DNA of 64,000 nt from Breoghania sp. (lineage in GTDB: Bacteria > Pseudomonadota > Alphaproteobacteria > Rhizobiales > Stappiaceae), in assembly GCF_030066895.1 (NCBI RefSeq), contig NZ_JASJAV010000001.1, positions 372,001-436,000 on the forward strand, read 5' to 3'. A program made the position numbers and the translations under genes. Position 1 is the first letter of the stretch, and the number at the start of each line of letters is the position of its first letter. Positions 51,280-61,334 of the stretch are shown piece after piece. The notes beneath the pieces were generated by a model. That model saw only the letters and a list, made by a program, of their open reading frames with translations, made no database searches and was not told the origin of the DNA.

Positions 51280-51894
51280 GTGCCCGATCCGATCAGCTGG
51301 GCAAGCGCCTGGCCCTATCTCCTCGCCAGCCTGATCGGCGGCTACCTGCTGGGCTCGATCCCCTTCGGCCTGCTCATCACGCGCATTGCCGGGCTCGGCG
51401 ATATCCGCGCCATCGGATCCGGCAATATCGGCACCACCAACGTCCTGCGCACCGGCAAGAAGAGCCTTGCCGCCGCAACGCTGCTGGGCGACATGCTGAA
51501 GGGCACCGTCGCCGTGTTGCTCGCTTGGAGCTTCGCGGGGGTGGACGGCGCCCTGATTGCCGGTCTCGGCGCCTTTCTCGGGCATATTTTCCCAATCTGG
51601 CTGAAGTTCAAGGACGGCAAGGGCGTCGCCACCTATATTGGCATCCTCCTCGGCCTGAGCTGGCCCGGCGCGCTGATCTTCTGCGCCATCTGGCTCTATG
51701 TCGCCGTCTTTACCCGTTTCTCTTCGTTCTCGGCCCTGACGGCGAGCCTCGCCTGCCCCTTCATTCTGGCCGCCCTCGGTCAGTGGCAATATGCCGAGCT
51801 CTTCGCCCTTCTGACGCTTCTCATCTGGGCGAAGCACCACGCCAACATCAAGCGCCTCATCAAGGGTACGGAGGCGCGTATCGGGACAAAATAG
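51280..51894 (+). CDS. plsY: Acyl-phosphate:glycerol-3-phosphate acyltransferase
   Basis: Inner-membrane enzyme of 204 residues with five to six hydrophobic segments that makes lysophosphatidic acid. PlsY motifs: [34 protein letters not shown] (motif 1 GSGNIGxTN) in two runs, [24 protein letters not shown] (motif 2), and the C-terminal [17 protein letters not shown] start at 51280 with GGGAGCC upstream. Stop TAG. Intact, between pyrC' and dprA. Confidence 0.93.
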   Translation: MPDPISWASAWPYLLASLIGGYLLGSIPFGLLITRIAGLGDIRAIGSGNIGTTNVLRTGKKSLAAATLLGDMLKGTVAVLLAWSFAGVDGALIAGLGAFLGHIFPIWLKFKDGKGVATYIGILLGLSWPGALIFCAIWLYVAVFTRFSSFSALTASLACPFILAALGQWQYAELFALLTLLIWAKHHANIKRLIKGTEARIGTK

Positions 51895-51907
51895 ACGGAC
51901 ATCGTGA

Positions 51908-52970
51908 ATGGTTGAAACGCCGCCCGCGCCGGCCAGGGGCCGGATATTAAGTAATCGCCAGAAACTGGCGGGGTTGCGGTTGATCAGATCGGAAAACGTG
52001 GGCCCCGCCACCTTCCGCACGCTGCTCAATCATTACGGCTCCGCCGAAGCGGCCCTTGATGCCCTGCCCGCTCTCTCAAGAGGCGGCGGCGCCAAGCGCG
52101 CCATCCGTATCGCCCCCAAACACGAAGCCGTCGAGAAACTGCACCGGCTCAACGACCTGGGTGCGAGATTGGTCGCACTTGGCAAACCCAATTACCCGCC
52201 GTTGCTGCGCCATGTCGACGGCCCGCCTCCGCTTCTCGCCATGAAAGGCGGGACCGGAATTTTCGAGGAACGTCGCCCGGCCGTTTCCATCTTCGGCGCG
52301 CGCAACTGCTCGCTCGCCGGGCGCAAGATCGCCGGTCAGATCGCCGGAGATCTCACAGACGCCGGGTTCCTGGTCGTTTCCGGACTTGCCCGGGGCATCG
52401 ATACCGCCACCCACACCGCAGCCTCAGGAGCGGCACCATAGCCGTTTTCGCAGGAGGGCCGGCTGGCAGCCGCGTTCGCGCGATTTTCCCCGCCGCAACC
52501 GTCTGATTTCCGGCATATCGCACGGCGTGGTGCTCGTGGAGACAGCCCGCCGCTCCGGCTCCCTCCATACGGCCCGATTTGCGCTTGAACAGGGGCGAGA
52601 CGTGCTCACCGTACCGGGCTCGCCGCTCGATCCCAGATGCGACGGCTGCAATGCGCTTATCCGTGACGGCGCGGTGCTGGTGCACCACGCGGATGACGTC
52701 ATGGCCGCTCTTGACGTCGGACGCGCCTTTCCCCCCCCGCCTCCGCTGGTGGAGGAACCCGAGCGCGAACATCATCTGCGCCCCGACGATATCAGCACCG
52801 ATGCCCGTCAACAGATCATCGACGCGCTGGGGCTTGCCCCCGTCGATGTTGACGAACTCATTCACCATACCGATCTAAGCGTGAGCGTCGTTCACATCGT
52901 GCTGCTGGAACTGGAACTGGCGGGCCGGCTGGAACGACATCCGGCCAATCGGGTGTCGCTGACCGGATAA
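51908..52970 (+). pseudogene. dprA: DprA/Smf DNA-processing protein, deleted and frameshifted
   Basis: Loads RecA on incoming single-stranded DNA in natural transformation. N-terminal part (LRLIRSENVGPATFRTLLNHYGSAEAALDAL, ISIFGARNCS-like VSIFGARNCSLAGRKIAGQI, VVSGLARGIDTATHTAA) is in frame until a one-base shift near 52432, where TIAVFAGG should follow. About 30-35 codons (through the IYPPEN loop) are deleted, and the sequence resumes in another frame at FPRRNRLISGISHGVVLVE with ARRSGSLHTARFALEQGRDV. The C-terminal winged helix (STDARQQIIDALGLAPVDVDEL) ends at TAA 52968. Not functional. Confidence 0.88.
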
Positions 52971-53046
52971 TAACCGGCCTGCGAATACGGGAGATATCGT
53001 CTCGACAGTAACGGCAGTTTCGCCTCGTGCGATCGAAGGCTATCTT

Positions 53047-53217
53047 CTACCGCTTGCCCTGAGCCCCTTCATCAGGATTAGCCTCAAGCCGCGCCATGTC
53101 GAGCAGATAGACCAGCATCGGCATTTCGATGCCGCGGGCCATATCACGCATTTCCTTGCACATGCGGGCGATGTAACGGCGGGTTTCGGTTGAATTGGAT
53201 GGCCTTTGGGCGGTCAT
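53047..53217 (-). CDS. Small conserved hypothetical protein
   Basis: 56 residues, ATG at 53215-53217, reading TAQRPSNSTETRRYIARMC then a helical KEMRDMARGIEMPMLVYLLDM and an acidic end. This matches a short helical protein common in Hyphomicrobiales that lies beside dprA/topA, but I know no function. Frame is intact. No signal peptide or membrane segment. Confidence 0.65.
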   Translation of the reverse strand: MTAQRPSNSTETRRYIARMCKEMRDMARGIEMPMLVYLLDMARLEANPDEGAQGKR

Positions 53218-53470
53218 ATATAACCTCGAAAAGGCAGCCGTAGCAGACGCCGCTAAAACTAAAAATTGCAATAATCTTTTTATGCAACCTTAGGGCCTTT
53301 AACAAGGAAAGATCAAGCAAGCCGCGAGTGCTGGACAAAGAGCGACGAACAGGTCATTTGACAGTGCCGGTCCGATCCTCGAATGTCCGTCCGTTCCGAA
53401 TCACCGTCCAGACACGTGACATAAGGGTCGCATGTCCTTCAGTTAAAACAGATATTCGTCTCAGTCATAC

Positions 53471-56155
53471 ATGAACGTCGTCATCGTCGAATCGCCCGCG
53501 AAGGCCAAGACAATCAACAAGTACCTAGGTTCGAACTATCTCGTCCTGGCCTCCTACGGACACGTGCGAGATCTGCCCGCCAAGGACGGGTCCGTGCGTC
53601 CGGACGAAGACTTCGACATGAGTTGGGCCGTTGATTCCAAGTCACAGAAGCGCCTCAACGAGATCGCCAAGGCGGTCAAGGACGCCGACCGGCTCATGCT
53701 CGCCACTGACCCCGACCGCGAAGGAGAGGCAATTTCGTGGCACGTGCTGCAGGTTCTGCGCAACAAGAAGGCGTTGAAGGACAAGCCGGTCGAGCGCGTC
53801 GTTTTCAACGCGATCACCAAAAGCGCCATCCTGAACGCGATGCAAAACCCGCGCACCATCGACGAGCCGCTGGTGGAAGCCTATCTGGCCCGCCGGGCGC
53901 TCGACTATCTGGTTGGGTTCACGCTCTCGCCGGTGCTGTGGCGCAAGCTTCCCGGTGCGCGCTCGGCCGGGCGTGTGCAGTCGGTTGCGCTGCGCCTCGT
54001 ATGTGACCGCGAGGCGGAGATCGAAAGCTTTATCCCGCAGGAATACTGGTCGATCCTGGCAAACCTGACGATCGCCAAGGGCGACGGCGTCCAGGCGCGA
54101 CTCACCGGCTTCGACGGCAAGAAGATCGGCCGTCTCGACATTGCCGGAGAGACGGAAGCCACGGCCATCCGCTCGATGCTGGAAAGCGCCGCCTTCAAGG
54201 TATCGTCGGTCGAATCCAAACCGACCAAGCGCAACCCCTACGCCCCCTTCACCACCTCCACCCTGCAGCAGGAAGCCTCGCGCAAACTCGGATTTGCCGC
54301 CTCGCGCACCATGCAGGTCGCGCAGAGGTTGTATGAAGGCATCAATCTCGGCGGCGAGATGGTCGGTGTCATCACCTATATGCGTACCGACGGCGTGCAG
54401 ATCGCAGGCGAGGCCATCGGTGCCGCGCGCTCCGTCATCGGACGCAAATTCGGCGACAAGTACCTGCCGGAAAAGCCGCGCCACTATTCCACCAAGGCAA
54501 AGAACGCGCAGGAGGCTCACGAAGCCATCCGCCCGACCGACCTGGGGCGCCTGCCCAAGGACGTGAGCCGCTATCTGGATAACGACCAGGCCCGCCTCTA
54601 CGAATTGGTTTGGAAGCGCACCATCGCCAGTCAAATGGAGTCGGCCACGATCGAGCGCACCACGGTCGATATCGAAGCCACGGGCGCCGGCAAACAGGCC
54701 CAGCTCCGCGCGACCGGCTCCGTCATCCGCTTCGACGGTTTCCTGACCCTCTATCAGGAAGGCCGCGACGATGATGACGACGAGGAATCGCGCCGTCTGC
54801 CGCCGATGGAGATGGGCGAACCTCTGACGCGTCAGGAAATCGAAAAGGCGATCGAGGCCAACCAGCACTTCACCGAGCCGCCCCCGCGGTTCACAGAGGC
54901 CACGCTGGTGAAGAAGATGGAAGAGCTCGGCATCGGCCGGCCGTCCACCTACGCCTCCACCTTGCAGACCCTGCGCGACCGCGACTACGTCCAGCTCGAC
55001 AAGAAGCGTCTCATCCCCGACGACAAGGGCCGCCTTGTCACAGCGTTCCTTGAGAACTTCTTCAACCGCTACGTGGAATACGATTTCACGGCGGATCTGG
55101 AGGAAAAGCTCGACAAGATCTCCGCGAACGAACTCGACTGGAAGGAAGTCCTGCGCGATTTCTGGCGCGATTTCTCCGGCAATGTCGGCGAGATCAAGAA
55201 CTTGCGCGTTTCCCAGGTGATCGACGCGCTCAACGAAATCCTCGCAGCCCACATTTTCCCGCCCACCGAGGACGGCAAGGACCCGCGCGTCTGCCCCGTT
55301 TGCGGCACGGGCCAGCTGTCCTTGAAGATCGGCCGCTACGGCTCCTTCGTCGGCTGCTCGAATTATCCCGAATGCCGCTACACCCGCCAGCTCGGCGTCA
55401 ATGGCGACGACGAGGAGGGCGCGGCCTCCGACGGGCCGAAGGTTCTGGGTCAGGATCCCGAAACCGGTCAGGACGTAACCCTTCGCACCGGTCGCTTCGG
55501 CCCCTACGTCCAGCTCGGCGAAGAAGTCAAGCCCAAGCGCGCTTCTCTGCCGAAAGGCTGGTCGGCCGAGGCGATGGATCTGGAAAAGGCTCTCCGGCTT
55601 CTCTCGCTTCCGCGTGAAGTCGGCTTGCATCCGGAGACGGGAAAGCCCATCTCAGCGGGCATCGGCCGCTACGGTCCGTTCGTGCTGCATGACGGCACCT
55701 ACGCCAATCTCGACAGCGTCGATGAGGTTTTCGAAATCGGCATCAACCGCGCGGTCGATGCGCTTGCGCAAAAGGCCGCCAAGGGCGGACATGGGCGCTC
55801 TACCCCGGCAGCGCTGAAGGAACTGGGCGAGCACCCGGATCTGGGCGGCCCGATTACCGTGCGCGACGGATGCTACGGGCCTTATGTCAACCACGGCAAG
55901 ATCAACGCGACCCTGCCGCGCGACATGAACCCGGCCTCGGTGACGATGGAACAGGCCGTAGAGCTGATCGCCGCCAAGGCGGAGAAATCCGGCAAGAAAC
56001 CTGCGGCGAAAAAAGCGACAGCCAAAAAGACGGCAGCCAAGAAGACCCCGGCGAAGAAAGCGACGACAAAGGCCAAGTCGACGACAACCAAAAAGACAAC
56101 CACGAAAAAGTCGACGTCCGCATCCAAGGCCAAGGCGGAGACGGACGACGAATAG
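53471..56155 (+). CDS. topA: DNA topoisomerase I
   Basis: Type IA topoisomerase, 894 residues. TOPRIM VVIVESPAKAKTINKYLG at the N-terminus and ATDPDREGEAISWH, active-site Tyr in GVITYMRTDG, KKMEELGIGRPSTYA. Zinc-ribbon-like CPVCGTGQLSLKIGRYGSF and CSNYPECRYTRQL near residue 610, then KPKRASLPKGW-type C-terminal repeats, ending in a Lys/Ala-rich tail (KKPAAKKATAKK and on) typical of the alphaproteobacterial enzyme. Uninterrupted over 2.7 kb, an argument against random sequencing errors. Start ATG, stop TAG. Confidence 0.96.
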   Translation: MNVVIVESPAKAKTINKYLGSNYLVLASYGHVRDLPAKDGSVRPDEDFDMSWAVDSKSQKRLNEIAKAVKDADRLMLATDPDREGEAISWHVLQVLRNKKALKDKPVERVVFNAITKSAILNAMQNPRTIDEPLVEAYLARRALDYLVGFTLSPVLWRKLPGARSAGRVQSVALRLVCDREAEIESFIPQEYWSILANLTIAKGDGVQARLTGFDGKKIGRLDIAGETEATAIRSMLESAAFKVSSVESKPTKRNPYAPFTTSTLQQEASRKLGFAASRTMQVAQRLYEGINLGGEMVGVITYMRTDGVQIAGEAIGAARSVIGRKFGDKYLPEKPRHYSTKAKNAQEAHEAIRPTDLGRLPKDVSRYLDNDQARLYELVWKRTIASQMESATIERTTVDIEATGAGKQAQLRATGSVIRFDGFLTLYQEGRDDDDDEESRRLPPMEMGEPLTRQEIEKAIEANQHFTEPPPRFTEATLVKKMEELGIGRPSTYASTLQTLRDRDYVQLDKKRLIPDDKGRLVTAFLENFFNRYVEYDFTADLEEKLDKISANELDWKEVLRDFWRDFSGNVGEIKNLRVSQVIDALNEILAAHIFPPTEDGKDPRVCPVCGTGQLSLKIGRYGSFVGCSNYPECRYTRQLGVNGDDEEGAASDGPKVLGQDPETGQDVTLRTGRFGPYVQLGEEVKPKRASLPKGWSAEAMDLEKALRLLSLPREVGLHPETGKPISAGIGRYGPFVLHDGTYANLDSVDEVFEIGINRAVDALAQKAAKGGHGRSTPAALKELGEHPDLGGPITVRDGCYGPYVNHGKINATLPRDMNPASVTMEQAVELIAAKAEKSGKKPAAKKATAKKTAAKKTPAKKATTKAKSTTTKKTTTKKSTSASKAKAETDDE

Positions 56156-56167
56156 GCAAGGCACACT

Positions 56168-58483
56168 TTGGTATCCCACAAGTCCCGCCGGAGAGACGAC
56201 GACCTCCCCTCGCGCGAAGAGATCCTCGCATTCGTCGCCGAAAACCCGGGCAAGGCCGGGAAACGCGAGATAGCCCGCGCTTTCGGCCTGACCGGGGCGG
56301 CCAAGATCGGCCTGAAACAGCTCCTGCGCGAGCTGGCTGAAGAAGGTTTGGTGGAAAAACGCCACCGCCGCCTGGCCATGCCCGGATCGTTGCCGCCGGT
56401 TTTCGTCGCAAACGTCACAGGACGCGATGCGGACGGAGAACTGCTCGGACAGCCGTCCCGCTGGTATGCGGAAGACGGCCCCGTACCGGCCGTCCTGATC
56501 GTCCCCGACCGCCACCGCAACGCCCCGCAGCCCGGCGTCGGCGATCGCGCCCTGGTGCGCCTTGGCTCCGGCAATCCCGGAGAACAGGCGAGCCATGTCG
56601 CACGCATCATAAAGATTCTGGAAAAAGAAAAGGCCTCGATCCTTGGCGTCATCCGCCTGAAGGAGGGAGACCCTGTCGCCCGTCTGATCCCCGTTGATCG
56701 CAAGCAGAAGGAACTGCCCATCGATCTGGGGGATCTCAATGAGGCGAAGGACGACGATCTCGTAGCCGTAGAGACAACACGCACCGGACGCTATGGCACC
56801 CCCAAGGCCAAGGTGATCGAGACAATCGGCTCGATGAAGCCGGAAAAGGCGATCTCCATGATCGCCTTGCACGAATACGGCATCCGCCACGTCTTCCCCC
56901 AGGCAGTGCTGGACGAGGCGGAGCGCGCCAAGCCGGTCAAGCCGAAGGGACGCGAGGACTGGCGCACGCTGCCGCTCGTCACCATCGATCCGCCCGACGC
57001 CAAGGATCACGACGACGCCATCTACGCCGAGCCCGACCGAGACGAGGCAAACCCCGACGGCTGGATCGTCACAGTCGCCATCGCCGATGTGGCGGCTTAC
57101 GTGCTGCCCGGCTCCGCGATGGATCGCGAAGCGCATCTGCGGGGCAATTCGGTCTATTTCCCCGACCGCGTCATCTCCATGCTACCGGAGCGCATTTCCA
57201 ACGATCTGTGTTCCCTGCGCGAGGGCGAGGACCGGCCCGCCATGGCCGTGCGCATGATCTTCGCCGCCGACGGACGCAAGAAGAGCCACACGTTCCATCG
57301 CGTGATCATGCGCTCTGCCGCCAAGCTCGCCTACGCGCAGGCCCAGGACGCCGTAGACGGGCGTACGGACGACAAGACGAGCCCTCTTCTGGATCCCGTG
57401 CTCAAGCCCCTGTGGGACGCCTATGCGTGCCTCAAGCGGGGCCGTGAGGTCCGTGAGCCGCTCGATCTCGATCTGCCAGAGCGCAAGGTGCTGCTCACCA
57501 AGGGCGGCTTCGTCGACCGCGTCGTCGTTCCCGAACGCCTCGATGCACACAAGCTCGTCGAGGAATTCATGATACAGGCGAACGTGGTGGTCGCGGAGAC
57601 GCTGGAAAAACGCCGCACGCCGCTGCTCTACCGCATCCATGACGCGTCGAGCCCGGAGAAGCTGGAATCCTTGCGCGATTTCCTCTCCACCCTCGACATC
57701 AAGCTGCCGAAGGCGGGCACTCTGCGCCCCAGCCACTTCAACGGCATCCTGAAGCACGTCGAGGACACGCCCAACGCCGAACTAGTCAACACGGTCGTGC
57801 TGCGTTCTCAGGCGCAGGCAGAATATGCGCCGGGCAATATCGGCCATTTCGGGCTGAACCTGCGCTGCTACGCCCATTTCACCTCACCGATCCGCCGCTA
57901 TTCGGACCTGATCGTCCATCGCAGCCTGATCCGGGCGCTGGATCTAGGGGACGACGGCCTGCCGGACGGCATCGACGGCAAGCTGAAGGCGATCGGGTCC
58001 GAGATTTCGGCGATCGAACGACAGGCCATGAAGGCGGAACGCTCCACGATCGACCGCCTGATCGCCCATTGGCTATGTGACCGCATCGGCGCACGCTTTA
58101 CCGGCCGCATTGCGGGCGTCACCAAGTCGGGGCTGTTCGTCCAGCTCAACGAGACGGGAGCCGACGGCTTCATTCCGGCCTCGACTTTGGGGGCCGACTA
58201 CTACCACTATGACGAAAGGTCGCATATTCTTGTCGGGAGGACGACGGGGGAAACATATCGGCTCGGTAGCCGCGTTGAGGTTAAGCTGGTGGAAGCTGCA
58301 CCGCTGGCTGGCGCGCTACGATTCGAGATGTTGAGCGAGGGCATCAAGGGCCGTCCCATGCGGGGACGCTCAGGCAAGGCAAGCCTGGCGTCGAAGCAGA
58401 GGCACAGGACGGGAAAGCCGGCTGGTGCCGGGAGGAAGGGAAAAGGCAATGTCAGTCGAAACAAGAGGCGGCCCAAGTCTTGA
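56168..58483 (+). CDS. rnr: Ribonuclease R
   Basis: Processive 3'-5' exoribonuclease that unwinds structured RNA. 771 residues: N-terminal winged-helix HTH (SREEILAFVAENPGKAGKRE), cold-shock domains, RNB catalytic domain with TIDPPDAKDHDDAIYAEP (four acidic Mg ligands), CYAHFTSPIRRYSDLIVHR, and the S1 domain GVTKSGLFVQLNETGADGFI, then a basic C-terminus. Starts at TTG 56168 with AAGG eight bases upstream. Stop TGA at 58481, overlapping the DUF983 start by 35 bases. Intact. Confidence 0.95.
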   Translation: MVSHKSRRRDDDLPSREEILAFVAENPGKAGKREIARAFGLTGAAKIGLKQLLRELAEEGLVEKRHRRLAMPGSLPPVFVANVTGRDADGELLGQPSRWYAEDGPVPAVLIVPDRHRNAPQPGVGDRALVRLGSGNPGEQASHVARIIKILEKEKASILGVIRLKEGDPVARLIPVDRKQKELPIDLGDLNEAKDDDLVAVETTRTGRYGTPKAKVIETIGSMKPEKAISMIALHEYGIRHVFPQAVLDEAERAKPVKPKGREDWRTLPLVTIDPPDAKDHDDAIYAEPDRDEANPDGWIVTVAIADVAAYVLPGSAMDREAHLRGNSVYFPDRVISMLPERISNDLCSLREGEDRPAMAVRMIFAADGRKKSHTFHRVIMRSAAKLAYAQAQDAVDGRTDDKTSPLLDPVLKPLWDAYACLKRGREVREPLDLDLPERKVLLTKGGFVDRVVVPERLDAHKLVEEFMIQANVVVAETLEKRRTPLLYRIHDASSPEKLESLRDFLSTLDIKLPKAGTLRPSHFNGILKHVEDTPNAELVNTVVLRSQAQAEYAPGNIGHFGLNLRCYAHFTSPIRRYSDLIVHRSLIRALDLGDDGLPDGIDGKLKAIGSEISAIERQAMKAERSTIDRLIAHWLCDRIGARFTGRIAGVTKSGLFVQLNETGADGFIPASTLGADYYHYDERSHILVGRTTGETYRLGSRVEVKLVEAAPLAGALRFEMLSEGIKGRPMRGRSGKASLASKQRHRTGKPAGAGRKGKGNVSRNKRRPKS

Positions 58484-58913
58484 GCCGCCGCCGCTGCCCA
58501 AGCGGAATCTCTCCCAGGCGATGAAGCGCGGCGCCTTCTGCCGTTGCCCACGCTGCGGCGAGGGAAGCTTGTTTGATGGATACCTGAAGGTTCGCCCAAC
58601 CTGCGCGACGTGCGGCGAGGAATTTTTCCATCATCGGGCCGACGACGCCCCGCCCTATTTCACCATCCTAATCCTGGGCCATATCCTGATTTCCCTGGTT
58701 CTGGGAGTGGAGGCAGCCTTCCGTCCTCCCATGTGGGTTCACATGGCAATGTGGATACCGTTCTCCACGATCACCGCACTTCTTCTGCTGCGCCCCATCA
58801 AGGGTGCGCTTGTCGGCCTGCAATGGGCCCTTTACATGCATGGGTTCGATCCAAATTCCGAAGATGAATACGCCCTGATGGCGAGCGAAGGGAGAGGTTC
58901 CAACGACGCATGA
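58449..58913 (+). CDS. DUF983 membrane protein
   Basis: 154 residues: two CxxC zinc-finger-like pairs (CRCPRCGEGSLFDGYLKV, TCATCGEEFFHHRADD) followed by two hydrophobic segments (YFTILILGHILISLVLGVEA, PFSTITALLLLRPIKGALVG). DUF983 proteins are found beside rnr and NUDIX genes in Hyphomicrobiales. Function unknown. ATG at 58449 with GGAAGGGAAAAGGC upstream. Overlaps rnr end and the next start (ATGA at 58910). Intact. Confidence 0.87.
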   Translation: MSVETRGGPSLEPPPLPKRNLSQAMKRGAFCRCPRCGEGSLFDGYLKVRPTCATCGEEFFHHRADDAPPYFTILILGHILISLVLGVEAAFRPPMWVHMAMWIPFSTITALLLLRPIKGALVGLQWALYMHGFDPNSEDEYALMASEGRGSNDA

Positions 58914-59642
58914 CCAATTTCGTCGAGCGTTTGAGTGCCGCTGAGAGGCGAATGGACTATGACAACGTACGCCCGAGCGACGCCGCAACTTTGCTCATTC
59001 TGGATCGCAAGGCGGGAGGAGAACCGCAGGTCCTGATGGGACGCCGTCACACCCGGCACAAGTTCATGCCGGGTAAGTTCGTCTTTCCCGGAGGTCGGGT
59101 CGATCCGCTCGACTCCCGCGTTTCCGTGGCCGGTGACTACGAGGATCCGGTCAAGTCCAAGCTCATGATAGCCATGAGGCACCGCAAGGGCGAGGCACGC
59201 GCGCGTGCCTTCGCCGCCGCCGCCATTCGCGAGACCTACGAGGAGGTAGGCGTCTTCATCGGCCACAAGGACGGAACGGACTGGAAGGCCCGGGGCGATT
59301 TTGCAGCCTTCGCGGAACGCGGCATCTCGCTCGATCTAAAGCCCATCCGCTTCATCGCCCGCGCCATTTACCCCGCCGCGCCGCTTCGACACGCGTTTCC
59401 TGGCCGTATGGGCGGATGCGATCTGCGACCAGCTGCCGGAGGGCACCGGCTCCACGGGAGAACTGGAAGAGCTGTGCTGGCTGAGCCTGGAAGAGGCCAA
59501 GAACCTCGAGATGCCGACGATCACGCTCACCATCATCGAGGAGCTGCAACAGCACCTCGCGGACGATCCCGATCTCGACCCGGCAACACCCGTGCCCTTC
59601 TACCACTGGCAAAACAAGGCCTTCGTGCGCGAAGAAGTATGA
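58910..59642 (+). pseudogene. NUDIX hydrolase, frameshifted
   Basis: NUDIX-fold phosphohydrolase. First frame: LLILDRKAGGEPQVLMGRRH, FPGGRVDPLDSRV, and the catalytic box RETYEEVGVFIG (REUxEExGU). Near 59370 an extra base moves the remaining residues (TRFLAVWADAICDQLPEGT, LEELCWLSLEEAKNLEMPTI) to the next frame, ending NKAFVREEV-TGA at 59640. The catalytic box survives ahead of the shift, so partial activity is imaginable. Single homopolymer-type indel, possibly sequence error. Overlaps DUF983 by ATGA. Confidence 0.82.
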
Positions 59643-59777
59643 GGGCCGGATCCGCGTCCCGATCATTGACTTGAGGTGGCGCGGACGCTCCCCTTGAAGA
59701 GAAGCCCTTGAGGAAGAGCCGCGCACTGCGACGGCTCCCCCCCCGCCTCTTTATTTGCGTCACAGGATCAGCAGGCG

Positions 59778-60959
59778 ATGTCCGAGGCGACGCCACCGCG
59801 AGTTTCTCCGATTTCCTCCGGCGCGCGATGGCGTGGGATCGCCGCGGCGATTTCCACGATCACCGCCGTGGGCATCTCGCTTGGCCTCAGCTTGCCGTTG
59901 CTCTCCCTCATCCTGGAGCAGCGCGGCATCTCCCCGACCTGGACCGGTATCAACACGGCTTTCGCCGGGATCGCCTCCGTCGTCGTCACGCCGTTCGTGA
60001 CGCCGCTGACGCGGCGCGTTGGCACGGCACGGCTTGCCTTCTGGATGGTGATCCTGTCGGCCGTCTCGTTCTATCTATTCCACGTCATAGAGACCTTCTG
60101 GGCCTGGTTCCCGCTCCGCCTGGTCTTCCACGGCGCGGTCACGGCGACCTTCGTTCTGTCGGAGTTCTGGATCAACGCGCTCGCTCCCGCCAGCCGACGC
60201 GGCCTGATCCTGGGTATCTACGCCACCATTCTGTCGGCAGGTTTCGTCGTCGGACCGATGCTCTTTGCGGCAATCGGCGCAACGGGCATGCTGCCCTTCG
60301 CCATCGGCAGCACGATCCTCGTCATGGCCGCCCTCCCCGTGCTCCTTGCCCGCAGCACCAGTCCCATCATCGACGGCGGGCACGACCGCCCTTTCGCCCG
60401 TTTCTTCTTCATCGCACCGATGGCGACGCTGGCGGGATTCATTTTCGGATCCGTGGAATCGGGATCCATGTCGCTATTGCCGATCTACGGCGTTCACGTG
60501 GGAATGGAGACGACACATACCGCTCTGCTGGTCTCCGCATTCGTCGGCGGAAACGTGGTCATGCAGATCCCCATGGGATTGCTGGCAGACCGTTTCGAGC
60601 GCCGTCAGCTCCTGACGGCCTGCGCACTCGTGGGCGCACTCGGCGCTCTCGCCATCCCGCCCATGAGCGGCACGTTCGCGGGGCTTTCGCTGTTGCTCTT
60701 CCTGTGGGGCGGCATCATCGCGGGGATGTACACGATCGGGTTGGCGCATCTGGGCTCCCGTTTCACAGGCGCCAACCTCGCCTCCGCTAATGCGGCTTTC
60801 GCGATGATGTATTCCCTCGGCATGCTGGCCGGGCCGATGACGATGGGAGCAGCACTCGATACCGGCATCCCGGCGGCCATGCCGTGGACCGTTTCGGCGT
60901 TCTTTGCGCTTTATCTTCTCGTCGCCTTCCGGCGGATGCGCAAACCCGAAGGCATATGA
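59778..60959 (+). CDS. Major facilitator superfamily transporter (YcaD-like)
   Basis: 393 residues with about 12 hydrophobic helices. SLPLLSLILEQRGISPTWTG, PLTRRVGTARLAFWMVIL, FVLSEFWINALAPASRRG, GNVVMQIPMGLLADRFERR, HLGSRFTGANLASANAAFAM. These place it with YcaD/DHA-like drug or metabolite exporters, though the substrate is unknown. Uninterrupted, ATG at 59778. Located between the NUDIX gene and rpmG. Confidence 0.9.
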   Translation: MSEATPPRVSPISSGARWRGIAAAISTITAVGISLGLSLPLLSLILEQRGISPTWTGINTAFAGIASVVVTPFVTPLTRRVGTARLAFWMVILSAVSFYLFHVIETFWAWFPLRLVFHGAVTATFVLSEFWINALAPASRRGLILGIYATILSAGFVVGPMLFAAIGATGMLPFAIGSTILVMAALPVLLARSTSPIIDGGHDRPFARFFFIAPMATLAGFIFGSVESGSMSLLPIYGVHVGMETTHTALLVSAFVGGNVVMQIPMGLLADRFERRQLLTACALVGALGALAIPPMSGTFAGLSLLLFLWGGIIAGMYTIGLAHLGSRFTGANLASANAAFAMMYSLGMLAGPMTMGAALDTGIPAAMPWTVSAFFALYLLVAFRRMRKPEGI

Positions 60960-61114
60960 ATTCGGGAGAAATCGCACGCCTTCGGACACCTCACGCAAGA
61001 GCCCGCTTGACTTTGCACCGACGATGCGTAGGTTTTCGCACGATTTTCATGCCATCGCCCTCTCCCTGTTGCCGGATACTGGCCGCGAGGGCGTAGACCC
61101 AAGGGATAACGGCT

Positions 61115-61282
61115 ATGGCCAAAGCCACAACGATCAAGATCAAGCTCGTTTCGACGGCAGATACCGGCTACTTCTACGTTGCGAAGAAGAACAGCCGCAC
61201 GGTGACCGAAAAGATATCGATGAAGAAGTACGACCCGGTCGCGCGTAAGCACGTCGAGTTCAAGGAAGCGAAGATCAAGTAA
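61115..61282 (+). CDS. rpmG: 50S ribosomal protein L33
   Basis: 55-residue basic protein of the large ribosomal subunit: [54 protein letters not shown]. It is the C-minus (zinc-free) form, as usual in alphaproteobacteria. ATG at 61115, stop TAA at 61280-61282. A strong terminator follows. Essential and intact. Confidence 0.95.
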   Translation: MAKATTIKIKLVSTADTGYFYVAKKNSRTVTEKISMKKYDPVARKHVEFKEAKIK

Positions 61283-61306
61283 GTCTTCTTTCCAGAAGAC
61301 TGATAT

Positions 61307-61334
61307 AAAAGCGCGGTTCAACCGCGCTTTTTTT
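61307..61334 (+). terminator. Rho-independent terminator after rpmG
   Basis: AAAGCGCGGTT-C-AACCGCGCTTT forms a near-perfect hairpin followed by TTTTTTT. It is 25 bases after the rpmG stop. Confidence 0.9.
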
